64,000 nt of DNA from Chitinophagales bacterium (GTDB lineage Bacteria; Bacteroidota; Bacteroidia; Chitinophagales; UBA10324): contig JACDDS010000017.1 of assembly GCA_013816805.1 (NCBI GenBank), forward strand, positions 1 through 64,000, in the 5' to 3' direction. Made by a program: the position numbers and the translations under genes. Shown piece after piece: positions 19,659 to 28,018 of this stretch (its first letter is position 1; every line of letters begins with the position of its first letter). The notes under the pieces were generated by a model that had not been told where the DNA came from, searched no databases, and was given only the letters and a program-made list of their open reading frames with translations.

Positions 19659-19774
19659 TACTCTCTGACTCTCCCGAGTTGGCGGGACAGGCCTAAAGGG
19701 AGGACCGCTCGGCATTGTTTTGAAGTTTTTTTTGAGCGTGGTTTTTCCCCTTTAGGGGACAAAAGGGGTTGCGG
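19659..19774. repeat. Intergenic repeat module B, copy 4, with a small insertion
   Basis: Same layout, but about 20 extra bases (CTCCCGAGTTGGCGGGACAG) sit just before the left CCTAAAGGGAG core. Confidence 0.8.
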
Positions 19775-19799
19775 GGCATGATTAAAGCCGCTTCTCCGC

Positions 19800-19887
19800 T
19801 ACCCTCTGACTGTCTAAAGGGAGAATCGCTCCGCACTGTTCTAGTTGAGCGTGGATTTTCCCCTTTAGGGGACAAAAGGGGTTGCGG
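19800..19887. repeat. Intergenic repeat module B, copy 5
   Basis: Slightly shortened version, ending about 30 bp before the stop codon of the NfeD gene. It could act as the 3' boundary or terminator of that minus-strand gene. Confidence 0.8.
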
Positions 19888-19917
19888 GATAAGTTCAGGG
19901 TGAGGGTGTCAGGAAGG

Positions 19918-21318
19918 CTAAGAGATCGTTTTTGCTTTTCGCACAACCAGTATATTTCCACTTACCTCAATTACTGTTACCTGTTCTCCTCTTTCGATGA
20001 GGCCGCTGTCTGCCATGGCGTCGAAGCGCTCGTTATCTATTTCAATTTGTCCGGAGGGACGCAGCGTGGTGATTGCAATACCTGTTTTATGGATGAAAGA
20101 ATTTAACCGATGGCTGGAGTGTGACTCATGGTAGCTGGAGGTGGATTCCTGTGTCTGAGTAAGCACAAACCCTTTGAGCATCCGGCTTTTGAAAATATTC
20201 CGCCCGAAAGCAAGGAATAAAAAGAATGCCGTGGCGAGCGGCAGTAGTACCCGTACCAGGGCAAGCAACACATCGTGCGTATTAGTGAGTGAGAAATCAA
20301 AGTTCTCATTCCTGACCAGTGCCAGCGTAAGGCCGGAGACGATGCAGACGATGCCTATTCCAGCCAGTGCGCCAATAGTGGGCACCACAAAAATTTCGAC
20401 GGCAAGAAAAATAACACCAACCACAAAAATCAGGATTTCCCAATGTTCGGCAAGGCCGTCTAAATACAATGGGCCGAAATAGAGCAGCGCTGCGGTGATG
20501 GCTGCAAGTATCGGGAAGCCGGCTCCCGGATGCTGGAACTCAAAATAGATACCACCCAGTATCAGCATGAGTAAGATGCCGTTCACGAAAGGATTGAGCA
20601 GGAATGATATAAAATAATCGAGCCATGTGGTATCGTATTCTATTATGGAATACGAGGCTACGTGAGCCTGCTTCAGCACTTCCTCCGTGGATTCCGCGAT
20701 GCCATCGCAATAGCCATATTTTTCTGCCTCATGTGCGGTGAGTGTGATGATTCGGCCGGTATCTGCAATATCTTTCAGATAGTTGTTAGGCGTTACCATG
20801 CCTTCAGCAATCCTGGGGTCACGGCCTGTCTGCTCCGCGGTAGAGCGCATGATGCCGCGCATATAAGACTGGTACTTATCAGGCATCACTTCCCCTGATT
20901 CATTCACCACAGAAGCTGCCCCGATCTTGGCATCACGCCGCATGTAAATGCTGTCGCAGGATATGGCTATCAGTGCGCCTGCAGAAGCGGCATTGTTCTG
21001 TATCCAGACCAGCACTACAGGCTTCGCATGTAAAAGACGCACCCGGATAGAATCTGCGATATCCAGCTGGCCTCCGTAGGTGTTTAATTTGACGACTACA
21101 TAATTGCAGTGTTGCTTTTCTGACTCATCGAGCGCGCGCTTTACCATGCGCCACGCCGGTGGAAAGATGCCCTGGTTGATTTCAAAGACATATACCTTTT
21201 CCTGTGGTGCAGGAGGTGCTGCCACAGTTATCATCGGAAGATTAAAAGATAATGAAACCAGGAGTGAAAGTGTGGTAAATAACTTTGGTTTGATCTTTGA
21301 ACTCATGATCTCTTCCAC
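19918..21318 (-). CDS. NfeD family membrane-bound ClpP-class serine protease
   Basis: The 466-residue protein has an N-terminal signal or anchor, a ClpP/crotonase-fold protease domain (about 40-225), four or five membrane segments (about 230-375) and a C-terminal NfeD OB-fold (about 400-462). The catalytic Ser-Lys dyad known from archaeal 1510-N fits S112 in NAASAGAL and K148 in MPDKYQ. Full-length NfeD proteins of this type occur beside or away from stomatins and are thought to process membrane proteins; no stomatin gene is next to it here. It is divergent from the LysM gene with under 50 bp between them, so the two promoters overlap. The ATG at 21318 is used; an in-frame ATG four codons later is also possible. 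The 3' end abuts the repeat mosaic. Confidence 0.9.
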   Translation of the reverse strand: MEEIMSSKIKPKLFTTLSLLVSLSFNLPMITVAAPPAPQEKVYVFEINQGIFPPAWRMVKRALDESEKQHCNYVVVKLNTYGGQLDIADSIRVRLLHAKPVVLVWIQNNAASAGALIAISCDSIYMRRDAKIGAASVVNESGEVMPDKYQSYMRGIMRSTAEQTGRDPRIAEGMVTPNNYLKDIADTGRIITLTAHEAEKYGYCDGIAESTEEVLKQAHVASYSIIEYDTTWLDYFISFLLNPFVNGILLMLILGGIYFEFQHPGAGFPILAAITAALLYFGPLYLDGLAEHWEILIFVVGVIFLAVEIFVVPTIGALAGIGIVCIVSGLTLALVRNENFDFSLTNTHDVLLALVRVLLPLATAFFLFLAFGRNIFKSRMLKGFVLTQTQESTSSYHESHSSHRLNSFIHKTGIAITTLRPSGQIEIDNERFDAMADSGLIERGEQVTVIEVSGNILVVRKAKTIS

Positions 21319-21367
21319 TTAAATTTATATTTACAAAGGTTGATAAAAATTATCATTGTCTAAAAAA

Positions 21368-22189
21368 ATGAAGCTTCGGTTACTTTCAGCAGCCTGCCTG
21401 CTGATGCTCTGCTCTTCCGTGCAGGCGCAATTTCTGGGCATCGGTAAAAACAAGCATAAAACGCCATACGATTCTCATGTTGTGGTTCAGGGCGAAACCG
21501 TCTACGGCATTTCACGCAGTTACCATACTACCGTAGATGAGCTTCTTGCCATCAATCCTGCCATTAAGAATAAGGCAGTATCTATTGGCGAAACCATTAA
21601 TGTTCCTTTTATATCGAGAAAAGACAGGAGAAAGGATAAGGAACGGGAGAAGATGCTTCAGGATGCCATTGTATATACCGTACAAAAAAAGGAAACACTT
21701 TATTCAATTGCGAAACGCAATAATACCAACGTTGCAACCCTGAGGCAATGGAATGACCTTGCTGATGAAACGGTGCAAGAAGGCCAGCAGCTGATTGTCG
21801 GATTTAAGAATGAGGCATTGAAAAAGATGAATGACGTTGCTGCTGAAACGGAATCAAAAGTTGAAGACGAAGAAGGTGATGTCCCTAAGAACGAATCTTC
21901 GGATCCTGCCAGACCAATGGTTACGCAAAAAGGGGCTGCCCTGTGGATACGGAGTGTGGATGATAACGGGGGGTTGTATGCGCTGCACCCGACCGCACCT
22001 ATTGGGAGCGAAATAACTGTGAAAAACCTGATGAATAACAGGACGGTATCCGTGAAGGTGATTGGTAAGCTTCCGGCCACTTCTGAAAATCATAACATTC
22101 TTATTAAGCTTTCTTCTTCTGCCGCGAAGCAATTAGGGGTGCTGGATGCAAAATTCCAGGTGGAATTGCAATATCCCCAGGCACATTAA
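21368..22189 (+). CDS. Secreted LysM protein with RlpA-like double-psi beta-barrel domain
   Basis: The ATG at 21368 gives a clean signal peptide (LLMLCSSVQAQ); a TTG at 21356 would only add four residues. Two LysM peptidoglycan-binding motifs follow (VVQGETVYGISRSYHTTVDE near 38-85 and VQKKETLYSIAKRNNTNVAT near 105-150), then a charged linker. The C-terminal ~90 residues (LYALHPTAPIGSEITVKN ... SSSAAKQLGVLD) match a RlpA/DPBB-like barrel. The likely site is the periplasm, bound to peptidoglycan; a cell-wall or division role is inferred from the family. Lytic activity is not established. Divergent from the NfeD gene. Confidence 0.85.
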   Translation: MKLRLLSAACLLMLCSSVQAQFLGIGKNKHKTPYDSHVVVQGETVYGISRSYHTTVDELLAINPAIKNKAVSIGETINVPFISRKDRRKDKEREKMLQDAIVYTVQKKETLYSIAKRNNTNVATLRQWNDLADETVQEGQQLIVGFKNEALKKMNDVAAETESKVEDEEGDVPKNESSDPARPMVTQKGAALWIRSVDDNGGLYALHPTAPIGSEITVKNLMNNRTVSVKVIGKLPATSENHNILIKLSSSAAKQLGVLDAKFQVELQYPQAH

Positions 22190-22359
22190 CAACATTTTAT
22201 TTTATGAGAAATCCTTCCATCGGATATGTTATTTATTAATAATTACAGTTTTAATTTTTTCTAATTTCGTAAAGCTTCAGCATATGACCTGATCTGCATA
22301 ACAATGAAACGATAGTTTTTCATTGATAATAATTTTACGGTATTCAATTTTTACGCCTT

Positions 22360-25260
22360 ATGAAAAATAAATACAAATTAATCCTGGCGGCGGCTTTTTT
22401 TATTGGACTCCATTCAAAAGCTGCTGATTTAAAAAATCGGGACCCCAATACCGGCTTTGTTGAAAACAGGGGCCAGGTAGCAGATCAGTATTACCAAAGC
22501 AGGGCAGATGTCCTGTACCTGTTCAGTACCTATGATTTTAAGCTGGTGCTGCGGAAGAACGGCTTTAGTTACGAGCAATGGAGCCAGGTATCATCGGGGG
22601 CAAACAAAAATGAGTCAGGCATTGATAATGCAAATTTGGATGAAGACGATGCCGGTGCGGCCATAGAAATAAGAGAACGGTCTTTAGTTAACCGCATAGA
22701 TATCGGCTTTGTGAACTGCAAAAAAAATATCGATGTTACTGGAAGTGATCCGGAAAATTTCTTCCTGAATTTTTATACTTCAGCAAACCCTCAAACGGAG
22801 GTACCGGTATTCAATAAGGTTACCTATAAAAATGTATATAAAGACATTGATTTAGTATTTTCATTTACCGAAGACCAAAGCGGAAAAAGAGTACCCCAGT
22901 ATGAGTGGTATATTCATCCTGGCGGGAAAAGTGGTAACATACAGCTCAGCTATTACGGAGCTGCCGGGATATCTGTGAACCCCGATGGTTCACTGCATGC
23001 AGTTACCGCTCTTGGATTTATCAATGAAACAAAGCCGGTAGCATTTTTTGACGACGGCACTTCGAAAAGAGCCATATCATTCATCGTTAAGAATAACAGT
23101 ATCTCCTTTGGAGCGTTAAAAACGGGTTTGGATAAAACACTGATTATTGACCCCGTTATATCATGGGGTACGTATTATGGTGGACGATCTCTGGATCTTC
23201 CCGACGAAATAGCAGTAGATTCTTCCGGAAACAGCTATATCACCGGCCGCACGAAATCGAGCTCGAAGATTGCAACAAGCAATGCATTTGATACCCATTA
23301 TGATAATGAAGACGACATCTTCTTAGCACGGTATAATTCAAATGGTAAATTGAAATGGGCTACTTATTACGGGGGCAGGGGAGATGATGTTGCCTATGGA
23401 GTATTGGTAGATCCGAACCAGCAAGTTGTTATTGGAGGAAAAACTAAAAGCGATACCGGGATTGCCAGCTATGCCGGAAAGTGTACCATACAGTGTAAAT
23501 ACACAAAAAAAAGCCTGGATGGTTTTTTAGCAAAGTTTACAGCAGATAAAGGGACTTTAAAGATGAGCACTTACTTAGGCGGTCCGGGGAACGATGAAAT
23601 TCTGGGCATTGCCTGTGATGCTGCCGGCGATATATATGCCAGTGGCTATACGGAAAGCGATACGGGTATTGTATTGGGAGACGTAGAGGATTCGACGTAC
23701 GGTGATTTTCTGGATCCTGATACCCTGGATGGTGATATAATAATGATGAAATTCAATAATGCCCTTACGGAACGGATCTGGGGATCTTATTATGGCAGCA
23801 GCGGCCGCGACAGGGGCCATAATGTTTGCGTAGATCCTTTCGGACATGTCTATCAGTCCGGCACGATTGAAGGTTCGTCCAAAAATCTTGCAACCTGGGG
23901 AGCATGGGACAAGAGTAAATCGGGCGGCCTTGATGCCTTTATTTGCAGCTGGACTTCGACAGGTAAAGTAGCATGGTTCACCTACTATGGAGGTAGCACC
24001 GTGGAGCATGGACGGGGGATTTGTGCAGATGAGGGAGGTAATGTATATAATGTGGGTTACACCAATAATGTATGCAAAGACACGATATGCTTTGACTTAG
24101 CCTCGCAGGGATCCTTTAAGACTGTTCATCCGACCCCTGATGATGATGGTTTTGTGGTGAAATTCGATTCTACAGGTCAAAGAATATGGGCGAGCTACTT
24201 CGGAGGCAGGGGGAATGATATTGTGCGCTCCATAAAGGTGGCCCCGGCAGGAGCTCCAATATATATAGAAGGAATGACGCGGAGCGGAAATAATCCTGTT
24301 ACAGAGGATGCTTATCAAAAGGTGCTCAATGGAAAGTCAGACAATTTTTTTGCAAAGATTAACTGGGAGGGATCTCAACTTATCTATTCTTCTTTTTATG
24401 GTGGCGCAATTGATGAGACTCCTTATAACAATGCATACTATGAAGGCACACTGGATATTGATCCTGCCGGGAATATTTACATTGCTTCCTGTACGAACAG
24501 CGAGGACAGTATCTCGACGGACGGCACTTCCATCTTAAGGCCGGATCAGATGGATGTTTATGTGGTTAAGTTTACGGATGCCTGCGGGGGCGATGAGGAT
24601 CCGTTTGAGCCGAATGACAATTATGGCAAGGCACCGAACCTCCCCTTTAACCCGGTAAAGAATACGGTCACCATTCACGCATTAATACAACAAAGCAATG
24701 ATGTGGATTATTTCGCCATTGTTCCACCCACTCCTTATTTAAAGGTGATATTATCTGGCCTGTCTGCCAACTATGATCTGTATTTATATAATGTTAATGA
24801 GGAGGAAGTTGGCTATTCCACGAATGCAGGATTAACAGAAGATACCATCCTGTTTAACAACGTAATTGTGGGCGAACGCTATTACGTGGCGGTAATACCA
24901 ATTGACTCTTTCAGCTATAGTGCAAACCAATGTTATACGCTTAGCCTTTCCGGCAGCACTATTCCTTTCAGAATGCAAAGCAACCTGGCTCCTGGTTCTG
25001 AGGAAGAATTTGTTGCCTCATTGTTTCCCAATCCTGCCACTTCAGCATCCAGCCTTATAATCAGGAATAAAACCCGGGATGACTTTACAGTTACCATTTT
25101 TGATTTGCCTGGAAATATGATTTCTTCAGAAAGACATCACCTTCTTATGGGGGATCATTCCATTCCCTTAAATACCGAAAACCTCAGCGGAGGAAGTTAT
25201 TTAGTTCAAATAAATACGGGCACCAAACAGTCTGTTTTAAAGCTGGCTCTTATAAAATAA
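22360..25260 (+). CDS. DUF7948/SBBP-repeat protein with PPC domain and T9SS type A sorting domain
   Basis: The 966-residue exported protein has a signal peptide (to about residue 21), then a DUF7948 N-terminus marked by GFVENRGQVAD. Residues ~270-750 carry SBBP beta-propeller repeats (WGTYYGG, GDVAYGV-like turns, DxxGNxYxxGxT motifs). A pre-peptidase C-terminal (PPC) domain starts at DPFEPNDNYGKA (~755-880). The final ~80 residues (LFPNPATS ... GGSYLVQI ... LALIK) are a T9SS type A sorting domain. It is expected on the cell surface or released; the ligand is unknown. There are no clear operon partners; a 170-bp gap separates it from the LysM gene. Confidence 0.93.
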   Translation: MKNKYKLILAAAFFIGLHSKAADLKNRDPNTGFVENRGQVADQYYQSRADVLYLFSTYDFKLVLRKNGFSYEQWSQVSSGANKNESGIDNANLDEDDAGAAIEIRERSLVNRIDIGFVNCKKNIDVTGSDPENFFLNFYTSANPQTEVPVFNKVTYKNVYKDIDLVFSFTEDQSGKRVPQYEWYIHPGGKSGNIQLSYYGAAGISVNPDGSLHAVTALGFINETKPVAFFDDGTSKRAISFIVKNNSISFGALKTGLDKTLIIDPVISWGTYYGGRSLDLPDEIAVDSSGNSYITGRTKSSSKIATSNAFDTHYDNEDDIFLARYNSNGKLKWATYYGGRGDDVAYGVLVDPNQQVVIGGKTKSDTGIASYAGKCTIQCKYTKKSLDGFLAKFTADKGTLKMSTYLGGPGNDEILGIACDAAGDIYASGYTESDTGIVLGDVEDSTYGDFLDPDTLDGDIIMMKFNNALTERIWGSYYGSSGRDRGHNVCVDPFGHVYQSGTIEGSSKNLATWGAWDKSKSGGLDAFICSWTSTGKVAWFTYYGGSTVEHGRGICADEGGNVYNVGYTNNVCKDTICFDLASQGSFKTVHPTPDDDGFVVKFDSTGQRIWASYFGGRGNDIVRSIKVAPAGAPIYIEGMTRSGNNPVTEDAYQKVLNGKSDNFFAKINWEGSQLIYSSFYGGAIDETPYNNAYYEGTLDIDPAGNIYIASCTNSEDSISTDGTSILRPDQMDVYVVKFTDACGGDEDPFEPNDNYGKAPNLPFNPVKNTVTIHALIQQSNDVDYFAIVPPTPYLKVILSGLSANYDLYLYNVNEEEVGYSTNAGLTEDTILFNNVIVGERYYVAVIPIDSFSYSANQCYTLSLSGSTIPFRMQSNLAPGSEEEFVASLFPNPATSASSLIIRNKTRDDFTVTIFDLPGNMISSERHHLLMGDHSIPLNTENLSGGSYLVQINTGTKQSVLKLALIK

Positions 25261-25272
25261 AATCGAATGGTT

Positions 25273-25827
25273 TTACAGTATTCCCTGATCGATCAATAGC
25301 TTTGCTTTTAGCACGGTTATGATGGTGAGGGCATCCTTAATTTCATCGCGCATCACTTTCTGGTACAGGTCGTGGAAAGGAATTTTTTTCACCTGGAGCA
25401 CCTCAGTTTCTTCTGGCTCGGATTGGTGGAAGCTTAATTCTTTAGCGGCGAACAGAATCCCTTTCTCATCAGTACCTGAATTGGAAAGATGACACTCTGC
25501 AATTTTCATCCAGCGGGCTGCACTTATTCCGCACTCTTCCGACAGTTCCCGCTTCGCCGATTCCAGTGGCTCGATTCCATGGGGGCCTCCGCCTTCCGGA
25601 ACCTCCCAGCTGTATTCTTTTACCGGAAGACGAAACTGACCTACTATCCAGGTGTTGTAGTGCTCATCCAGAGGCAATACACCAATGGCGAGGTTCTTAA
25701 AATGAATCACGCTGTAGATCCCTGGTTTTCCAATAGGGTTAGTGACCTGATGCTCCGACACATTTACCCAGGGATTATCGTAATATTCATTGGTGCCGTT
25801 AATTTTCCAGGGATTCTCTTCAGACAT
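25273..25827 (-). CDS. Nudix hydrolase, ADP-ribose pyrophosphatase-like
   Basis: The 184-residue protein carries the Nudix box at about 79-101, ending KRELSEECGI, preceded by WEVPEGGGP as in ADP-sugar pyrophosphatases. These enzymes cleave ADP-ribose-type nucleotides to AMP and a sugar phosphate, using Mg2+ held by the RELxEE glutamates, which are present. The first conserved glutamate of the box aligns with an isoleucine, with a Glu one place later; this may be a family variant. It sits just upstream in orientation of nothing obvious and is convergent with the SBBP gene 12 bp away. The adjacent sirtuin consumes NAD and releases O-acyl-ADP-ribose, a substrate type for such Nudix enzymes, so the pairing may be functional (inference). 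Confidence 0.9.
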   Translation of the reverse strand: MSEENPWKINGTNEYYDNPWVNVSEHQVTNPIGKPGIYSVIHFKNLAIGVLPLDEHYNTWIVGQFRLPVKEYSWEVPEGGGPHGIEPLESAKRELSEECGISAARWMKIAECHLSNSGTDEKGILFAAKELSFHQSEPEETEVLQVKKIPFHDLYQKVMRDEIKDALTIITVLKAKLLIDQGIL

Positions 25828-25894
25828 TAAAATTAATTTTAGATGTTATAAGATTTTAATTTTTGAAAATGGTATTATTTATTCCGTCAGAAAT

Positions 25895-26605
25895 TTAAGT
25901 ACTATCTCCTCCATATTCATTGATTAATCTTTCTGCCAGTTCCGGAACACCAATGGTGGCATTCGCATTTACAATTTCCAGGTTCGGTATGTGACTTACC
26001 TCCGGGATGTGCGGATCAACCAAAAATTTTAAAGCATCATAAGGTGCATACATGGCAAGGCCGGCAGCAGGATAAACCTGGAGTGAGGTTCCGATTATCA
26101 TTAGAATTTCCGCTCGCTGTGTTTCACCGATTGCTGCTTCCATTTGAGGAACATCCTCATAAAACCAGACGATATGGGGCCGGAGCTGGCTGCCATCTTC
26201 TGCCAGATCTCCCAGGTTAATTGTATCGGGGCAATCATAAATTAAAGACGGATTATTACAGCTCCTCGATTTAAAAATTTCTCCGTGCAAGTGGATGATA
26301 TGGCTGGACCCTGCCCGCTCATGCAGGTCGTCTATGTTTTGGGTAATGATGGTTACATCAAAATATTTCTCCAGCTCTGCCAGCGTTTTATGGCCGGCAT
26401 TAGGCTGAGCGGTGCGTACTTTTTTCCGCCGTTCATTATAAAAATTCAGCACCAGCTGCGGGTTCTTCTGAAAGGCAAATGGAGTTGCCACATCTTCAAT
26501 ACGGTGCTGTTCCCATAAGCCATCGGAATCACGAAAGGTCTGTATTCCGCTTTCTGCACTAATGCCTGCACCGGTGAGTATTACCAGTTTCTTTTTCTTA
26601 AGCAT
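25895..26605 (-). CDS. Sir2-family NAD-dependent protein deacylase, zinc cysteines reduced
   Basis: The start is placed at the ATG at 26605 (MLKKKKLVILTGAGIS), because an upstream TTG at 26623 would lie at the start point predicted from a -7 element at 26632-26639. Hallmarks are GAGISAESGI with FRD (NAD binding), TQNIDDLHERAG and the catalytic histidine in HLHGE. Size (236 aa) and sequence fit the CobB/SIRT5-like class, which removes acyl groups from lysines. Only two cysteines remain in the region that normally holds a four-Cys zinc site, so it probably lacks structural zinc, as in a number of Bacteroidetes sirtuins. Same strand as the Nudix gene and about 70 bp upstream of it; possible co-transcription. 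Confidence 0.92.
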   Translation of the reverse strand: MLKKKKLVILTGAGISAESGIQTFRDSDGLWEQHRIEDVATPFAFQKNPQLVLNFYNERRKKVRTAQPNAGHKTLAELEKYFDVTIITQNIDDLHERAGSSHIIHLHGEIFKSRSCNNPSLIYDCPDTINLGDLAEDGSQLRPHIVWFYEDVPQMEAAIGETQRAEILMIIGTSLQVYPAAGLAMYAPYDALKFLVDPHIPEVSHIPNLEIVNANATIGVPELAERLINEYGGDST

Positions 26606-26631
26606 GGTTGATATAGGCAACAATTACTTTG

Positions 26632-26639
26632 CAAAAATA
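26632..26639 (-). promoter_or_regulatory. Bacteroidetes -7 promoter element for the sirtuin gene
   Basis: On the minus strand this reads TATTTTTG, fitting TAnnTTTG, 27 bases before the chosen ATG. No -33 TTG was recognised. Confidence 0.45.
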
Positions 26640-26675
26640 AGAATGTGGCAGTCTATTCCCTCTGAATGTTTCGGT

Positions 26676-26683
26676 TAACTTTG
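26676..26683 (+). promoter_or_regulatory. Bacteroidetes -7 promoter element before the 26715 gene
   Basis: TAACTTTG matches TAnnTTTG, 31 bases upstream of the ATG. It is divergent from the sirtuin element. Confidence 0.45.
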
Positions 26684-26714
26684 TAATCGGAATACACTAA
26701 ACGTTAATTCACTA

Positions 26715-27275
26715 ATGCCATTTTTTTTGCGAAATATTGATACACCTCCTCTATTAACACTTATTTTTTTTCTTCTTTTTTCTTCTTTCGAAAATTTTGC
26801 CGTCAGGGCTCAGACCCATGAGACAAATGCACCAGCTCTTTTGCGGCCGGTGCAATATGTAATCACGCTTGCGCCGGTAAACGGAGGTAAAGCGTACCAT
26901 GTATATCGCAATGCTAAGATTGTTGCGAACCTTAACAACGGTGTGCTGATATCGGGTAAGGTGCGTGCAATCTCTAAAGATTCCATTTCACTCGATTATA
27001 AAAACTACGCAATCAGCAGCATCACGAATTTTAAATTTAATCCGGGAAACGCTCTTGGAGTGGCAGCGGCTATTGGGGCTGTGATCGGACTGGCAGCAAT
27101 AGCGTTTACCGCCAGCTCAAAAGATAACCAGCGCAGCAGCGCAGAGGATGCAATTTTTTACAGTGGCATCGGATTAACGGCAGTAAGTGTCGCCTTACTG
27201 ATTCCGAATTATTTTATTAAAAAAAACTTCCCAAGAACAAAATACGAGTATATCCCTGTTGCTCTGAATATGTGA
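26715..27275 (+). CDS. Hypothetical secreted/membrane protein, two C-terminal membrane segments
   Basis: Not assigned to a named family. The 186-residue protein has a hydrophobic signal segment (residues ~12-32, ending near VRAQ), then a small beta-rich domain with VLISGKVRAISKDSISL, typical of Sm/SH3-like strands, and two hydrophobic helices: a Gly/Ala-rich one (about 113-135) and a second near 150-170. It probably sits in the envelope. A good -7 element lies just upstream. Function unknown. Confidence 0.75.
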   Translation: MPFFLRNIDTPPLLTLIFFLLFSSFENFAVRAQTHETNAPALLRPVQYVITLAPVNGGKAYHVYRNAKIVANLNNGVLISGKVRAISKDSISLDYKNYAISSITNFKFNPGNALGVAAAIGAVIGLAAIAFTASSKDNQRSSAEDAIFYSGIGLTAVSVALLIPNYFIKKNFPRTKYEYIPVALNM

Positions 27276-27386
27276 AATGCTAACAGTATTAATTCAGGTT
27301 GCAATTAAACATCCTTTCCGCCCCATAACAGGATAATTTTTTTTAATTGGCTGAGCATTGAAAGGCTTCCATGCAACCATTAAGTA

Positions 27387-27887
27387 TTACGGCAGTAAAT
27401 TTCTATTCTCCAGCTTCTCCACTCCATCCGGAAAGCTTGTAGGCGGCTCGATCAATCTACGGTGATAGTCGATTTGACCAATATGATAATTGAGGTGGGC
27501 AATCAAATGGAATAAACGCTCTTCGGTAGTATTTCCAGGCCTTCCGTCTTTCAGCGGATATTCCGTTTTCATCTGCTCATCGCTCAAACCGCTAATAATA
27601 ACTTTAACACGGTAAGTAGCTTCATCAATATCTTTCATCATTTTTGAAGTATGCATGTCTCGCTCCGAAAATTCGAGATCTCGGTTCCTTGTATAACCGG
27701 TATTTCCGAGGCCTGCGCCGATAAAATGGTTCAGATTGCCCAGCAGGTGAAGACACAAAGTGCCGGCTGAATTTTTTATGTCACGGTGGATTTGCCAGAT
27801 ATTACCGCGATGCGTATAGCTGCTGATCTCATATTTTAGTTGAATAAGGGCAGCTTCAAACTGTTCAGCAATAAATTGTTGCGACAT
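27387..27887 (-). CDS. DinB superfamily (DUF1572-like) protein
   Basis: The 166-residue all-alpha protein has histidines at positions expected for the DinB/YfiT metal site (LCLHLLGNLNHF near 47-54; HLIAHLNYHIGQIDYHRR near 127-144). DinB proteins are four-helix-bundle metal-binding proteins; some are thiol S-transferases, but the substrate here is unknown. Single gene with its own -7 element; convergent with the 26715 gene. Confidence 0.85.
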   Translation of the reverse strand: MSQQFIAEQFEAALIQLKYEISSYTHRGNIWQIHRDIKNSAGTLCLHLLGNLNHFIGAGLGNTGYTRNRDLEFSERDMHTSKMMKDIDEATYRVKVIISGLSDEQMKTEYPLKDGRPGNTTEERLFHLIAHLNYHIGQIDYHRRLIEPPTSFPDGVEKLENRNLLP

Positions 27888-27909
27888 AAGAGGTATTAGT
27901 TTAGCGGGT

Positions 27910-27917
27910 CAAAAATA
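27910..27917 (-). promoter_or_regulatory. Bacteroidetes -7 promoter element for the DinB-like gene
   Basis: Minus-strand TATTTTTG, 22 bases before the ATG at 27887. Confidence 0.4.
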
Positions 27918-28018
27918 AGGGGAAGAAACTTTTCATGAAAAGATATTTCTTTACGTTATTTCTGGAAGAAACTAAATTAAATTACTTACAGCAGTAACAG
28001 CTCAGGCCAGATACCATT

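Noticed and set aside
19398-19875. Two 60-residue frames inside the intergenic mosaic
   Set aside because: They run through palindromic repeat modules B, C and D, and their products are simply translated repeats.
20174-20482. 102-residue plus-strand frame opposite the NfeD gene
   Set aside because: Antisense of a well-supported membrane protein gene; no homology features.
27300-27350. ATCCT/AGGAT stem followed by T-run after the 26715 gene
   Set aside because: Only five base pairs with a 12-base loop; too weak to call a terminator.
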